Assembly: GCA_963695675.1 (NCBI GenBank) | Contig: CAVOGY010000002.1 | Coordinates: 62,001 to 126,000 of the forward strand | Length of the DNA: 64,000 nt | Origin: DASUPK01 sp963695675 | Lineage (GTDB): Bacteria; Actinomycetota; Thermoleophilia; Solirubrobacterales; 70-9 | Direction: 5' to 3' | Part shown: positions 15,482 to 25,132 of the stretch, in pieces | How the letters are laid out: each line of letters begins with the position of its first letter | How positions within the stretch are numbered: the first letter of the stretch is position 1 | The notes under the pieces: model-generated | What the model saw: the letters and a program-made list of their open reading frames with translations, nothing else | What the model was told of the DNA's origin: nothing | Databases searched by the model: none | Made by a program: the position numbers and the translations under genes

Positions 15482-16432
15482 ATGGCCGGTCCCCTCACCA
15501 GGGAACGGGCCGAGCCGCAGGTGGCGCAGATAGCCGCCGACGGCCGGTCCTCGAAGCCCCGCCGCGGGCCTGTGCGCGCCGCGATCGTCGCGCTGCGCCC
15601 GCAGGAGTGGGTCAAGAACCTGCTCGTCTTCGCCGGCCTGCTGTTCTCGGGCAAGTTCGACGACGTGGACGCGATCCTCGCGGCCACCCTCACCTTCGTC
15701 GCCTTCTGCATGGTCGCCTCCGCCGGCTACCTGATCAACGATGCCCGCGACATCGAGGAGGACCGCCAGCATCCGACCAAGCGGAACCGTCCGATCGCGG
15801 CCGGAGAGCTGGACACCTCCACGGCGATCGGGCTTGCCATCGTGCTCGCGATCGTCGGCCTCGCTGCCGCGACCCTCCTGGATGTCACTGTCGGTGGCAT
15901 CGTCCTCGCCTACGCGGTCGGCACGACCCTCTACTCGTACGTGCTCAAGCATGAGGTGATCCTCGACGTGATGACGATCGCGGGGCTGTTCGTGCTCCGG
16001 GTGCTCGCCGGCGCGGTGGCGGTCGATGCCGACGCCTCCGCCTACCTGCTGCTTACCACCGGGATGGTCGCGCTCTTCCTCGGCTTCACCAAGCGGCGCC
16101 AGGAGGCGACCTCCGAGCTCCACTCGGGCGCCGAGAGCCGCCCAGTGCTGGAGCACTACTCGATCCCGTTCCTCGACCAGATGGTGGCGATGGTCACCGC
16201 GGGCACTGTGATGAGCTACGCGATCTATGCCGTCAATTCGCCGCTGATCGGCGCCAAGATGCTCGGCACCCTGCCCCCAGTGGTCTACGGGATCTTCCGC
16301 TACCTCTACCTGATCTACGACCGCAAGGACACGCGCTCCACCGATGCGATCCTGCTGGAGGACTACGGGATGATCGGCGCCGGGGTGACCTGGGTCGCAA
16401 GCGTGATCATCCTGCTCGCGATCTACCACTGA
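15482..16432 (+). CDS. UbiA-family decaprenyl-phosphate phosphoribosyltransferase-like protein
   Basis: A 316-residue integral membrane protein from ATG 15482. After a 30-residue hydrophilic N terminus comes LRPQEWVKNLLVFAGLLFSG, then the two Asp-rich motifs: NDARDIEEDRQHPTKRNRP (about residue 85) and a second region near LGFTKRRQE (about 200), with around eight membrane helices. The HPTKRNRPIA pattern is typical of decaprenyl-phosphate phosphoribosyltransferases, which start synthesis of the arabinose donor decaprenylphosphoryl-arabinose in actinobacteria. Related UbiA proteins move other prenyl groups, so the donor and acceptor are inferred. It follows the flavoprotein by 44 bases on the same strand. 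Confidence 0.75.
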   Translation: MAGPLTRERAEPQVAQIAADGRSSKPRRGPVRAAIVALRPQEWVKNLLVFAGLLFSGKFDDVDAILAATLTFVAFCMVASAGYLINDARDIEEDRQHPTKRNRPIAAGELDTSTAIGLAIVLAIVGLAAATLLDVTVGGIVLAYAVGTTLYSYVLKHEVILDVMTIAGLFVLRVLAGAVAVDADASAYLLLTTGMVALFLGFTKRRQEATSELHSGAESRPVLEHYSIPFLDQMVAMVTAGTVMSYAIYAVNSPLIGAKMLGTLPPVVYGIFRYLYLIYDRKDTRSTDAILLEDYGMIGAGVTWVASVIILLAIYH

Positions 16433-16526
16433 CGGGTGTCGCCCGCTCCCAGCGATCGGCCGGCGAGCTATGGCTCGATACGCGGGACCTTGCAGCGGCG
16501 GGTTGCGATCCCGGCTGCGGCCGACG

Positions 16527-16552
16527 CCTGACTGGCCAGTCGGCCAGTCAGG
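16527..16552 (+). promoter_or_regulatory. Palindromic operator, probably for a TetR-type regulator
   Basis: Perfect 10-base arms CCTGACTGGC and GCCAGTCAGG flank a 6-base centre, 13 bases before the GTG start of the acyl-CoA dehydrogenase at 16566. Size, symmetry and place suit a TetR-family repressor of fatty-acid genes. No regulator gene is in the window next to it. Confidence 0.6.
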
Positions 16553-16565
16553 TAGTGTCCCGCCG

Positions 16566-17705
16566 GTGGATCTGACGCTCACCGACTCGGAGGCGGCCTT
16601 CCGCGACGAGGTTCGGAGCTGGCTCGGGGAGAACCATCCGGGTCCCGCCCCCGAGGGGGACGACGCCGCCGAGTTCGAGTTCCGCCGCTCCTGGCAGAGG
16701 GAGATGCACGACGCCGGGTGGGCCGGGGTCTCCTGGCCTGAGGAGTACGGCGGCAGGGGCGCCACTCTGATCGAGCAGTCGATCTTCAACGAGGAGCTCG
16801 TCCGGCAGCGGGTGCCGGCTCCAGCCAACGTCCTCGGCCTGGTCATGGGCGGTCCCGTGGTGATCGCGCACGGCAACGAGGAGCAGAAGGAGCGCTATCT
16901 GGAGCCGATCCTCTCCGGAGACGAGATCTGGTGCCAGGGCTTCTCCGAGCCCGACTCGGGTTCAGACCTGGCCTCGCTCAAGACCCGCGCGGTGAAGACC
17001 AACGGGAGCTGGAAGCTGACCGGCCAAAAGGTCTGGACGACCTACGCGCACGTCGCGAAGTGGTGCATGCTGCTGGCGCGCTCGGATCCGGACGCACCCA
17101 AGCACAAGGGGATCACCTACTTCATCCTCGACATGGACCAGCCCGGGGTCGAGGTCCGGCCACTTCGCCAGATCACCGGTGAGGCGGAGTTCAACGAGAT
17201 CTTCCTCGAGGAGGCTGAGATCGCGGACGAGAATATCGTCGGGGAGGTCGGCGGAGGCTGGCAGGTCGCGATCACGACCCTGATGTTCGAGCGAGCCGGC
17301 CTCGGTGCCGCCGCCGTGCTGGGCCTGAAGCGCACGATGGAGGACCTACTCGCGGTGGTTCGTGAGAGGGGACTCGACGACGACCCGGTGATCCGCCAGC
17401 GGATCGCCGAGCTCCAGATCCGAATCGAGGCGATGCGCCTCGGCTCTCTCCGCGCCCTGACCGAGACGATGAAGGTCGGCATTCCCGGTCCCGAGGGCTC
17501 GCTCAGCAAGTGGCAATGGGCCGACTACAACCAGGCGCTGACCGAGCTCGGCAACGAGGTTCTGGGGCCGGAGGGGATGCGCGTCGACACCGACTGGAGC
17601 TATCGGTTCCTTCGCTCCCGGGCGAACTCGATCGAGGGCGGGACAACCGAGGTGCTCAAGAACATCATCGCCGAGCGGGTGCTCGGCCTGCCGAGGCTGA
17701 GGTAG
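16566..17705 (+). CDS. Acyl-CoA dehydrogenase (larger subunit of a pair)
   Basis: A 379-residue FAD enzyme that introduces the alpha-beta double bond of acyl-CoA. The start GTG 16566 (VDLTLTDSEAAFRDEV) fits the family N terminus; an upstream in-frame extension to 16470 would run through the palindrome and is rejected. Motifs: WPEEYGGRG (about residue 60), WCQGFSEPDSGSDLASL (about 125), KVWTTYAHVAKW, and SIEGGTTEVLKNIIAERVLG near the C terminus. The next gene, three bases on, encodes a shorter acyl-CoA dehydrogenase. In actinobacteria such adjacent pairs often form heteromeric enzymes for sterol side chains or unusual acids; that is inference here. Confidence 0.88.
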   Translation: MDLTLTDSEAAFRDEVRSWLGENHPGPAPEGDDAAEFEFRRSWQREMHDAGWAGVSWPEEYGGRGATLIEQSIFNEELVRQRVPAPANVLGLVMGGPVVIAHGNEEQKERYLEPILSGDEIWCQGFSEPDSGSDLASLKTRAVKTNGSWKLTGQKVWTTYAHVAKWCMLLARSDPDAPKHKGITYFILDMDQPGVEVRPLRQITGEAEFNEIFLEEAEIADENIVGEVGGGWQVAITTLMFERAGLGAAAVLGLKRTMEDLLAVVRERGLDDDPVIRQRIAELQIRIEAMRLGSLRALTETMKVGIPGPEGSLSKWQWADYNQALTELGNEVLGPEGMRVDTDWSYRFLRSRANSIEGGTTEVLKNIIAERVLGLPRLR

Positions 17706-17708
17706 CCC

Positions 17709-18728
17709 GTGAACTTCGACCTGAACGACGAGCAGCGGGCGATCAAGCAGACCGCACACGAGTTCCTCGCCTCCCGCTTCAACCCCGAGAAGGTGCGTGA
17801 GCTCGCCGAGAGCCGCTCCTACGACGACAGCCTCTGGAGGGAGATCGCGGAGCTCGGCTGGCCCGGGATCGCGATCGCCGAGGAGGACGGGGGGCAGGGA
17901 CTCGGCATGGTGGAGCTCGTCGTCCTGCTGGAGGAGTCGGGCTACGCGTGTGCCCCGACCGCGCTGCTCGGCAGCGCCGGGGCCGCGCTCGTCATCTCCG
18001 CTGCCGGCTCGGACGAACAGCGTGCCGAGTGGCTGCCCAAGCTCGCCTCGGGGGAGGCGACCGGCTCGTTCGGCGGGTTCGCCGACGGCACGAGCACGCT
18101 CTTCTGCGACCTCCCGAGAGCCGACGTGGTGGTCACGTTCGACGGCGAGGGAGCGCTGCTCGCCTCCGCCTCAGAGGTCGAGTTCGAGCCCTTCGATGCG
18201 ATCGACGCAACCCGCTCCTACGCGCTGGTCTCCGACGCGGCCGGGGAGCGCCTGCCGGGCGACGTCGACGGCGGCCGGGACCGGCTCGCCGTGGCGATCG
18301 CCGCGGAGCTGACCGGCATCGCCCAGCGCACGCTCGAGATGGCGGTCGACTACGCGCGCGAACGCCAGCAGTTCGGCCGGCCCATCGGCGCCTACCAGGC
18401 GGTGGGGCACCGGTGCGCCGGGATGCTCCTCGCCACGGAGGAGTCGCGCTCGCTGGCCTACTACGCCGCCTGGGCCGCCGACGCCGAGCCGGAGTCGCTG
18501 CCGATGGCGGCCGCGATGGCGGGTGCACGGGCAGCCGACGCGGGCTGGCAGGTCCCGGCCTCGGCGCTCCAGGTCTTCGGCGGCATCGGGTTCACCTGGG
18601 AGCACGACCTGCAGTTCTGGCTCAAGCGCGGCCGCGTCGAGGGCCGAATGCTGGGCACGCCGCGCGACCACCGTGAGCGCGTTGCCGACCTCTCAGGGCT
18701 GGGCGCCGGCGAGCCGGCGGTCGCCTAA
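17709..18728 (+). CDS. Acyl-CoA dehydrogenase (smaller subunit of a pair)
   Basis: A 339-residue acyl-CoA dehydrogenase family protein from GTG 17709. It begins NFDLNDEQRAIKQTAHEFL and contains LGWPGIAIAEEDGGQGLGMV and, near the C terminus, QVFGGIGFTWEHDLQFWLKR, the signature of the second partner in heteromeric actinobacterial dehydrogenases. The mid domain is shortened compared with its neighbour. It is almost certainly co-transcribed with the larger subunit (3-base gap) and overlaps the convergent LLM gene by four bases at its 3' end. Confidence 0.86.
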   Translation: MNFDLNDEQRAIKQTAHEFLASRFNPEKVRELAESRSYDDSLWREIAELGWPGIAIAEEDGGQGLGMVELVVLLEESGYACAPTALLGSAGAALVISAAGSDEQRAEWLPKLASGEATGSFGGFADGTSTLFCDLPRADVVVTFDGEGALLASASEVEFEPFDAIDATRSYALVSDAAGERLPGDVDGGRDRLAVAIAAELTGIAQRTLEMAVDYARERQQFGRPIGAYQAVGHRCAGMLLATEESRSLAYYAAWAADAEPESLPMAAAMAGARAADAGWQVPASALQVFGGIGFTWEHDLQFWLKRGRVEGRMLGTPRDHRERVADLSGLGAGEPAVA

Positions 18729-19666
18729 CCAGCCTCCTCCGCCAGCTCCGCGATGTAGTCGACGCCGTCGAGGTCGCGGTGCGGCAGGTATTGGAGCATC
18801 AGACGCTCCACCCCCACCCGCTCCAGCTCGGCGAGCCGCTCGCTTACCTCGGCGACCGTCCCGATCAGCCAGTGGGCGGGGAGCTGCTCGATGTAGGCCT
18901 CCGGATCGGTTGCGTCCTCGCCACGGACCTCGGCGACGGCGTGGGCACGCTCCAGGAGGTCGACACGATCCGATCCGACCACGCCGCCGGTCATCAGTGA
19001 GATCACGGGCCGGGGCCGTCCGGCGTTCGCCCAGACGTCCGTGATCTTCGGAACGGCGACGGCGCACTCCTCCGCGTCCATCATCACCAGGTTGTACTCG
19101 TCGGCCCAGCGGGCCGCCAGGCGCAGGCTTCGCGGCCTCGCCCTGCCGCCGACGATCAGGTTGGGCAGCGAGATCGGCTTGGGCAGGGCGTCCAGGCCCT
19201 TGATCCGGTAGTGCTCGCCCTCGAAGTCCAGCGTTCCCTCCAGCCACTCACGCCGCACGATCTCGATCTGCTCCTCGAGCATGCGGACGCGGTCGCCCGT
19301 TGCCGGGAACGGAAAGCCGTAGGCGGTGTGTTCGGCCTCGAGCCAGCCGCTGCCCATTCCCAGCTCGAAACGCCCGCCTCCGGAGATGTGGTCGATGCTG
19401 GCGGCGCTCTTCGCCAACACCGATGGGTGGCGGAAGGTCACGGGCGAGACGAGCGTCCCCAGGCGCAGGGTCTTGGTGCTCGCCGCCAGGCCGCCGAGCG
19501 TCGTCAAGGCGTCGAGCGAGCCGCGATCCGTCTTACCGATCACCGAGAGGTAGTGGTCGGAGCGGAAAAGCGCGTCGATCGGACTCTCCTCGCAGGCCCT
19601 CGCCAGGGCCACCCAGTCCTCCCAGGAGACGGACTCCTGCCCCTCGATCATCAGGCAGACGCGCAT
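18725..19666 (-). CDS. LLM-class F420-dependent oxidoreductase
   Basis: A 313-residue TIM-barrel flavin/F420 enzyme starting at ATG 19666. Family motifs are DALFRSDHYLS (about residue 32), LRLGTLVSPVTFRHP, FELGMGSGWLEAEH (about 100) and PNLIVGGRARPRSLRLAARWADEYN (about 170, quoted in part). The length is normal. F420 use is typical of this subgroup in actinobacteria, while the substrate is unknown. The gene overlaps the small upstream gene (19666-19959) in an ATGA junction, so the two are translationally coupled. Confidence 0.82.
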   Translation of the reverse strand: MRVCLMIEGQESVSWEDWVALARACEESPIDALFRSDHYLSVIGKTDRGSLDALTTLGGLAASTKTLRLGTLVSPVTFRHPSVLAKSAASIDHISGGGRFELGMGSGWLEAEHTAYGFPFPATGDRVRMLEEQIEIVRREWLEGTLDFEGEHYRIKGLDALPKPISLPNLIVGGRARPRSLRLAARWADEYNLVMMDAEECAVAVPKITDVWANAGRPRPVISLMTGGVVGSDRVDLLERAHAVAEVRGEDATDPEAYIEQLPAHWLIGTVAEVSERLAELERVGVERLMLQYLPHRDLDGVDYIAELAEEAG

Positions 19667-19959
19667 CAGTCGGCCAGGATCTCCGCGTCCGAGATCACCT
19701 GGGTCTTCCCTGCTCGGCGGAAGTGGACGTCGACGGTCTCATTCTTGCCGTAGCTGCCGAAAAGCCCGAGCGTCATCGCGAGCCAGCGGCCGCTGCTCAC
19801 CTTCTCCTGGACCAAGGGCCGGGAGAAGAGGATCTCCCGCCCGTGCAACGTGTAGTCGGCTCCCTCAGCCTGCTCGCGCCCGTTGACGAAGACCTGGATC
19901 GGGCGCTCCGCCCCACTCGGCAGGCGCACCCGGCGCCCGACTTCGACGCTTTCCGTCAT
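19666..19959 (-). CDS. Small protein of unknown function
   Basis: A 97-residue protein from ATG 19959 (MTESVEVGRRVRLPSG). It has no membrane segment or Cys pair. Short beta-rich segments (RPIQVFVNGREQ, DYTLHGREILFSRPL, TVDVHFRRAGK) suggest a small beta fold. It sits in a three-gene minus-strand run with 19970-20323 and the LLM oxidoreductase, with an ATGA overlap to the latter. Function not recognised. Confidence 0.6.
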   Translation of the reverse strand: MTESVEVGRRVRLPSGAERPIQVFVNGREQAEGADYTLHGREILFSRPLVQEKVSSGRWLAMTLGLFGSYGKNETVDVHFRRAGKTQVISDAEILAD

Positions 19960-19969
19960 CGGCGCCAGA

Positions 19970-20323
19970 TTAGCCCCGAGATTCCCTTGCGAGCGAGTCG
20001 CGCAGCCGCTCAAAGGCCTGATCGAGGGAGCTGGCCTCGAGCTGCAGCTTGCGGATCGCGCCCGTGTAGGTGATCGCCTTGCCGTCGCCCATCACGTCGA
20101 TGCCTCCCTCCGGCCCTCGGATCAGGCCCGGACCGGAGATCTCGACCCGGGCCCGGACCTGCTCGTCCGGCGTGAAGTCGCGGAGCACGCTCAGAGGAGG
20201 AAGCCGATCCTCCCGCTGGATCTCCTCGACGCGGCGCCGAGCGTCCTCGATCGCCTCATCCAGGGAATCGAATTTCTCTCTCCCCACATCACTCCCATGC
20301 CGGACGGTGACTTTCCAACTCAC
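19970..20323 (-). CDS. Hypothetical protein with charged helix
   Basis: A 117-residue protein from GTG 20323. Residues 18-42 (DSLDEAIEDARRRVEEIQRE) form a strongly charged helix, followed by beta segments (VRARVEISGPGLI, IDVMGDGKAITYTGAI). No enzyme motif recognised. It begins just downstream of the long hairpin at 20357 and is followed by the 97-residue protein after 10 bases. Confidence 0.55.
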   Translation of the reverse strand: MSWKVTVRHGSDVGREKFDSLDEAIEDARRRVEEIQREDRLPPLSVLRDFTPDEQVRARVEISGPGLIRGPEGGIDVMGDGKAITYTGAIRKLQLEASSLDQAFERLRDSLARESRG

Positions 20324-20356
20324 CCGAGCGCAACCCTACGCATCTGGCGCGGGTGG

Positions 20357-20415
20357 CGCCATAGGAGGGGCCCATGGACGCGATTACTGAGCGTCCGTGG
20401 GAGGTTCCTATGGCG
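20357..20415 (-). terminator. Long hairpin after citrate synthase
   Basis: CGCCATAGGA (20357-20366) pairs perfectly with TCCTATGGCG (20406-20415), and an inner stem GGACGC / GCGTCC with CCCAT / GTGGG pairing extends it towards a small loop around GATTACTGA. It lies between the citrate synthase stop and the next minus-strand gene, so a terminator or RNA-stability element is likely; there is no U-tract. Confidence 0.6.
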
Positions 20416-20436
20416 ACAGGACCCGCGCCCCGATGC

Positions 20437-21847
<1,411 letters not shown>

Positions 21848-21914
21848 CACCCCTCCTTGCGCGTCCGGAATAGCCTGCTCAGAGCAGACACCTTCACTCG
21901 GCCAGTATCGCACG

Positions 21915-22109
21915 ATGCCCTTCTCGCCCCTCAACGAAACCGGGCTTCACTACGAGCGCAGCGGCGCGGGGGAGCCACTCGTGCTCGTGCACGGATCCTG
22001 GGTCGGCGGACGCACCTGGGACGCCGTCAGGCCCGGGCCGGGGCGGTCGTTCGAGGTCAGCAACATCCAGGCCCTCGAAGGGTTCGCGACGGGCGCGGGG
22101 CACGGATGA
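21915..22109 (+). pseudogene. Remnant of an alpha/beta-hydrolase gene
   Basis: The first 40 or so codons from ATG 21915 read like the start of an alpha/beta hydrolase: LHYERSGAGEPLVLVHGSW with the HGSW oxyanion-type loop, then GGRTWDAVRPG. The similarity stops near SFEV, before the nucleophile elbow, and the frame closes at 22109, overlapping the methyltransferase start. The rest of the gene has been lost. Confidence 0.6.
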
Positions 22110-22828
22110 ACGCGGCGAGTGCAGGCAAGGAGCACGCCCTGCAGCTGTTTGAGGGCCTGCCGAAGCGCTACGACCTCGCGGGCGCCCTGCTCAGCTTCGG
22201 CCAGGACCCGCGCTGGCGCCGCGCGATGGTGGGCCAAGTCGAAGCCGGCCCGGATGACCGGGTGCTGGATGTGGCCACGGGCACTGGCATGGTGGCCGCC
22301 GCCCTGGTCAGGCGCTACGGCTGCTCGGTCGTCGGCCTCGACCAGAGCCCGGAGATGCTGGCCGGGGCGAGGGCCAAGCTCGACGCCGACCCGCGGCTGG
22401 CAGAGCGGATCGAGCTCGTTCGCGGCGAGGCGGAGTCGCTGCCCTTCGGCGAGGGCGAGTTCGACCACCTCACCTTCACCTACCTGGTCCGCTACGTGGA
22501 TGACCCGAGCGTCGTCCTGCGCGAACTGGCTCGGGTCGTGAAGCCGGGTGGCCGCATCGCCTCACTGGAGTTCATGCTGCCGCCCAACATGCCTGCTCGT
22601 TCGCTCTGGCGCCTCTACACCCGCGCCGTCATGCCAGTTCTCGGTCGCCTGATCTCGCGCGACTGGTATGAGGTCGGACGCTTCCTCGGCCCGAGCATCA
22701 GCGATCTGTATGCGCGACTTCCACTCGACCGCCAGCTCCAGCTCTGGAGCGCGGCTGGGATCGGCGGCGTGCGGGCACGCGTGATGAGCTTTGGCGGCGG
22801 TGTCGTCATCTGGGGCACCCGTGGCTGA
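22106..22828 (+). CDS. UbiE/MenG-like SAM-dependent methyltransferase
   Basis: A 240-residue class I methyltransferase from ATG 22106. N-terminal LFEGLPKRYDLAGALLSFGQDPRWRR is the usual UbiE/MenG start region (quoted in part), motif I is VLDVATGTGMVA (about residue 50), then VVGLDQSPEMLAGAR and LPFGEGEFDHLTFTYLVRYVDD. Such enzymes methylate demethylmenaquinone in the last step of menaquinone synthesis, which would serve the complex I encoded at the other end of the window. Other lipid or quinone substrates cannot be excluded. The next gene overlaps its 3' end by eight bases. Confidence 0.75.
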   Translation: MNAASAGKEHALQLFEGLPKRYDLAGALLSFGQDPRWRRAMVGQVEAGPDDRVLDVATGTGMVAAALVRRYGCSVVGLDQSPEMLAGARAKLDADPRLAERIELVRGEAESLPFGEGEFDHLTFTYLVRYVDDPSVVLRELARVVKPGGRIASLEFMLPPNMPARSLWRLYTRAVMPVLGRLISRDWYEVGRFLGPSISDLYARLPLDRQLQLWSAAGIGGVRARVMSFGGGVVIWGTRG

Positions 22829-23594
22829 GGCTGGCTCATCTCGCACCGAGGAGGCCGGTCTGGGAGGACCAGCCTTCTACGCCCTGCGCCCGGGTGGCTG
22901 GCGTGACCTGATCACCGTGCTGCACCCGCCCTACACGGCATGGCACCTGGCCAACGTCGCGTTCGGCGCGGCCGCCGCGAGCCAGATCCACACCGACCGA
23001 TTCATCTCAACGCTCGTCGCCTTCTTCCTGGCGGTCGGAATCAGTGCACACGCACTCGACGAGCTCAATGGGCGGCCCCTCAAGACCCAGCTCTCGGACC
23101 GGACGCTGATCGCCCTCGCCGTGTCCTCGCTCGTGGGGGCGATCGGGATCGGAATCGCTGGCTGCTTCATCGTTTCCGCATCCCTGCTTCCGTTCGTGGT
23201 GGCGGGTGGCTTCTTCGTCGTCGCCTACAACCTGGAGCTCTTCAACGGCCGGTTCCACACCGCTTTCTGGTGGGCCGCGGCCTGGGGTGCATTTCCGGCG
23301 CTCACCTCGTGGTGGGTGAATACCCTCTCGTTCGGTTCGGCAAAGACTGTCGTGGCCGGCGCCCTGGTGACTGCCGGGTGCTTCGGGCTCACCACCGTCC
23401 AGCGGCGCCTCTCGACCCCGGTCCGCCGGCTGCGGCGGAATACGGTGTCGGTCACGGGCGAGCAGCGCCTGACAGATGGCACCGTGATCCCGTTGACCGC
23501 GGCGGAACTAGCGCGGCCGCTCGATGGTTCTCTGCGAGGACTGTCCTGGGCGGTCGTCGTCCTCGCGATCGGCCTGGTCGTCATCCAGTATTGA
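22821..23594 (+). CDS. UbiA-like integral membrane protein
   Basis: A 257-residue protein from GTG 22821, overlapping the methyltransferase, so the two are coupled. It has about eight membrane helices. HPPYTAWHLANVAFGAA resembles the first UbiA helix and AHALDELNGRPLKTQLSD (about residue 75) takes the place of the first Asp-rich motif, with fewer acidic residues than true prenyltransferases. A second motif is not obvious. It may be a diverged prenyltransferase-fold protein connected with quinone or lipid modification. Function inferred from context only. Confidence 0.55.
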   Translation: MAEAGSSRTEEAGLGGPAFYALRPGGWRDLITVLHPPYTAWHLANVAFGAAAASQIHTDRFISTLVAFFLAVGISAHALDELNGRPLKTQLSDRTLIALAVSSLVGAIGIGIAGCFIVSASLLPFVVAGGFFVVAYNLELFNGRFHTAFWWAAAWGAFPALTSWWVNTLSFGSAKTVVAGALVTAGCFGLTTVQRRLSTPVRRLRRNTVSVTGEQRLTDGTVIPLTAAELARPLDGSLRGLSWAVVVLAIGLVVIQY

Positions 23595-23605
23595 CCGGCA
23601 GCCGT

Positions 23606-24124
23606 TCAGCTTCTTGATGCCTCGAGTGCGGCGGTCAGCGATGCGGCATCGAATGACCCCATGTGCGGGCGGCCGCCGACGAAGAAACTGGGTGTGCCTG
23701 TGACCCCGCTCGCGAGCCCGTTGTCGACGTCTCGCTGCACCCGGGCCGCGTGCGCCGAGGAGTCGAGCTCGGCGGCTACCCGGTCGGAGTCGAGCCCCAA
23801 CTCGGCCGTGTATCCGATCAGGTCTTCGCGGGAGAGGGCGCCGTTGGACTCGTACATCCGGTCGTGCATCTCCCAGAACGCGCCTTGGACGGCCGCCGCC
23901 TCCGCCGCCTCGGCCGCTCGCTCAGCATCGGGATGGATGTCGCGGAGCGGGAAGTGCCGGAAGCCGAACAAGAGCCTGCCTGCCAGCTTGTCGCGGATCC
24001 GGCGCACGATCGGGTAGGCCGCGGTGCAGTAGGGGCACTGGAAGTCCCCGTACATGACCAGCTCGAGCTCGGCGCGTTCGGGACCATCGACATGGTCCTC
24101 GGCGGAGAGGGGAGGCGTGAGCAA
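23606..24124 (-). CDS. DsbA-family thioredoxin-like oxidoreductase
   Basis: A 172-residue protein starting at TTG 24124. The redox motif CPYC is in YGDFQCPYCTAAYP (about residue 32), the cis-Pro loop is GVTGTPSFFVGG (about 145), and the helical insert DLIGYTAELGLD fits the DsbA/thioredoxin-like fold. No signal peptide is seen, so a cytoplasmic location is more likely than an exported one. It is convergent with the UbiA-like gene and downstream of the PfkB kinase on the same strand. Confidence 0.82.
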   Translation of the reverse strand: MLTPPLSAEDHVDGPERAELELVMYGDFQCPYCTAAYPIVRRIRDKLAGRLLFGFRHFPLRDIHPDAERAAEAAEAAAVQGAFWEMHDRMYESNGALSREDLIGYTAELGLDSDRVAAELDSSAHAARVQRDVDNGLASGVTGTPSFFVGGRPHMGSFDAASLTAALEASRS

Positions 24125-24170
24125 TGGGGCGCAATCGTAGACTCGCGAGTGAACCTGGACGAGGGCCGCC

Positions 24171-25121
24171 TCAGGACCCAGCGGACGTGCCTGATACGGA
24201 CTCGACCTCGAAGTGGGTGATGCGGCGGAAGTCGCGCAGCCGCTCCTCGATCTCCTCTCGGCTCAGCGACTGGACGCGCTCGGTGCCGAAGTCTTCGACG
24301 TTGAACGAGGCGAGCACCGAGCCGTAGGCCATCGCCCGACGCAGCACCGCGGGATTGAGCACCGAGTCGCCCGCCGCTCGGCGGCTGTCGAGGTAGCCGA
24401 GGAACCCGCCCGCGAAGCTGTCCCCCGCGCCGGTCGGGTCGCGAACGTCCTCGAGCAGGTAGCCGGGGATCGCAAAGAACTGGTCCCGTGAGAAGAGGGC
24501 CGCGCCGTACTCGCCCCGTTTTGCAACCACCACGCCCGGGCCCAGCTCCATCGCCGCCCGAGCGGCCCGGGCGAGATTGGGCTCGCCGCTGAGCTCGCGC
24601 AGCTCCGCGTCGTTGAGCAGCAGGCAGTCGACCTCTGCGATGGCCCGGGTCAGCGCCTCGCGGGCGCTGTCGAGCCAGAAGTTCATCGAGTCGAGCGCCG
24701 CGAAGGCCGCCCGGCAGGACGCCCGCACCCTGCTCTGCAGTTCGGGGTCGATGTTCCCGAGAAAGAGAAGATCCGCTTCCCTCGACGCCTCCGAGAGCTT
24801 CGGATCGAAGTCCGCGAACACGTTGAGCTGCGTGTCGTCGGTGTGGGCGATGTTCATGTCGTACTCGTAATGTCCGCGCCAGAAGAACGTCTGCCCGCCG
24901 TCGACTCGCTCGATGTCGTCCGTGATCACCCCGCGGTCCTCGAGAACCTTGATCTCCGCCTCCCCGAAGTCGTCGCCGACCGGGCCGACTATTCGCACCT
25001 CGGTGAAGTAGCTCGCGGCCAGGGCGAAGTGGACGGCTGAGCCGCCCAGCATCCGCTCGCGTTCCCCGAAAGGGGTACGCACGGAGTCAAAGGCGATCGA
25101 CCCTACGGCGGTGAGCGACAT
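24171..25121 (-). CDS. PfkB-family sugar kinase
   Basis: A 316-residue kinase from ATG 25121. The N-terminal signature LGGSAVHFALAAS (about residue 25) and the C-terminal DPTGAGDSFAGGFLGYL (about 235), containing the catalytic Asp and anion hole GAGD, are those of the ribokinase/PfkB family, which phosphorylates sugars or nucleosides with ATP. Length is typical. The substrate is unknown. Its start codon is only 11 bases from the divergent GTG start of the quinone oxidoreductase at 25133. Confidence 0.85.
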   Translation of the reverse strand: MSLTAVGSIAFDSVRTPFGERERMLGGSAVHFALAASYFTEVRIVGPVGDDFGEAEIKVLEDRGVITDDIERVDGGQTFFWRGHYEYDMNIAHTDDTQLNVFADFDPKLSEASREADLLFLGNIDPELQSRVRASCRAAFAALDSMNFWLDSAREALTRAIAEVDCLLLNDAELRELSGEPNLARAARAAMELGPGVVVAKRGEYGAALFSRDQFFAIPGYLLEDVRDPTGAGDSFAGGFLGYLDSRRAAGDSVLNPAVLRRAMAYGSVLASFNVEDFGTERVQSLSREEIEERLRDFRRITHFEVESVSGTSAGS

Positions 25122-25132
25122 ATCCTGGTGGC

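Noticed and set aside
16470..16565. Longer acyl-CoA dehydrogenase start at 16470
   Set aside because: It would translate through the palindromic operator, and family members start at VDLTLTDSE.
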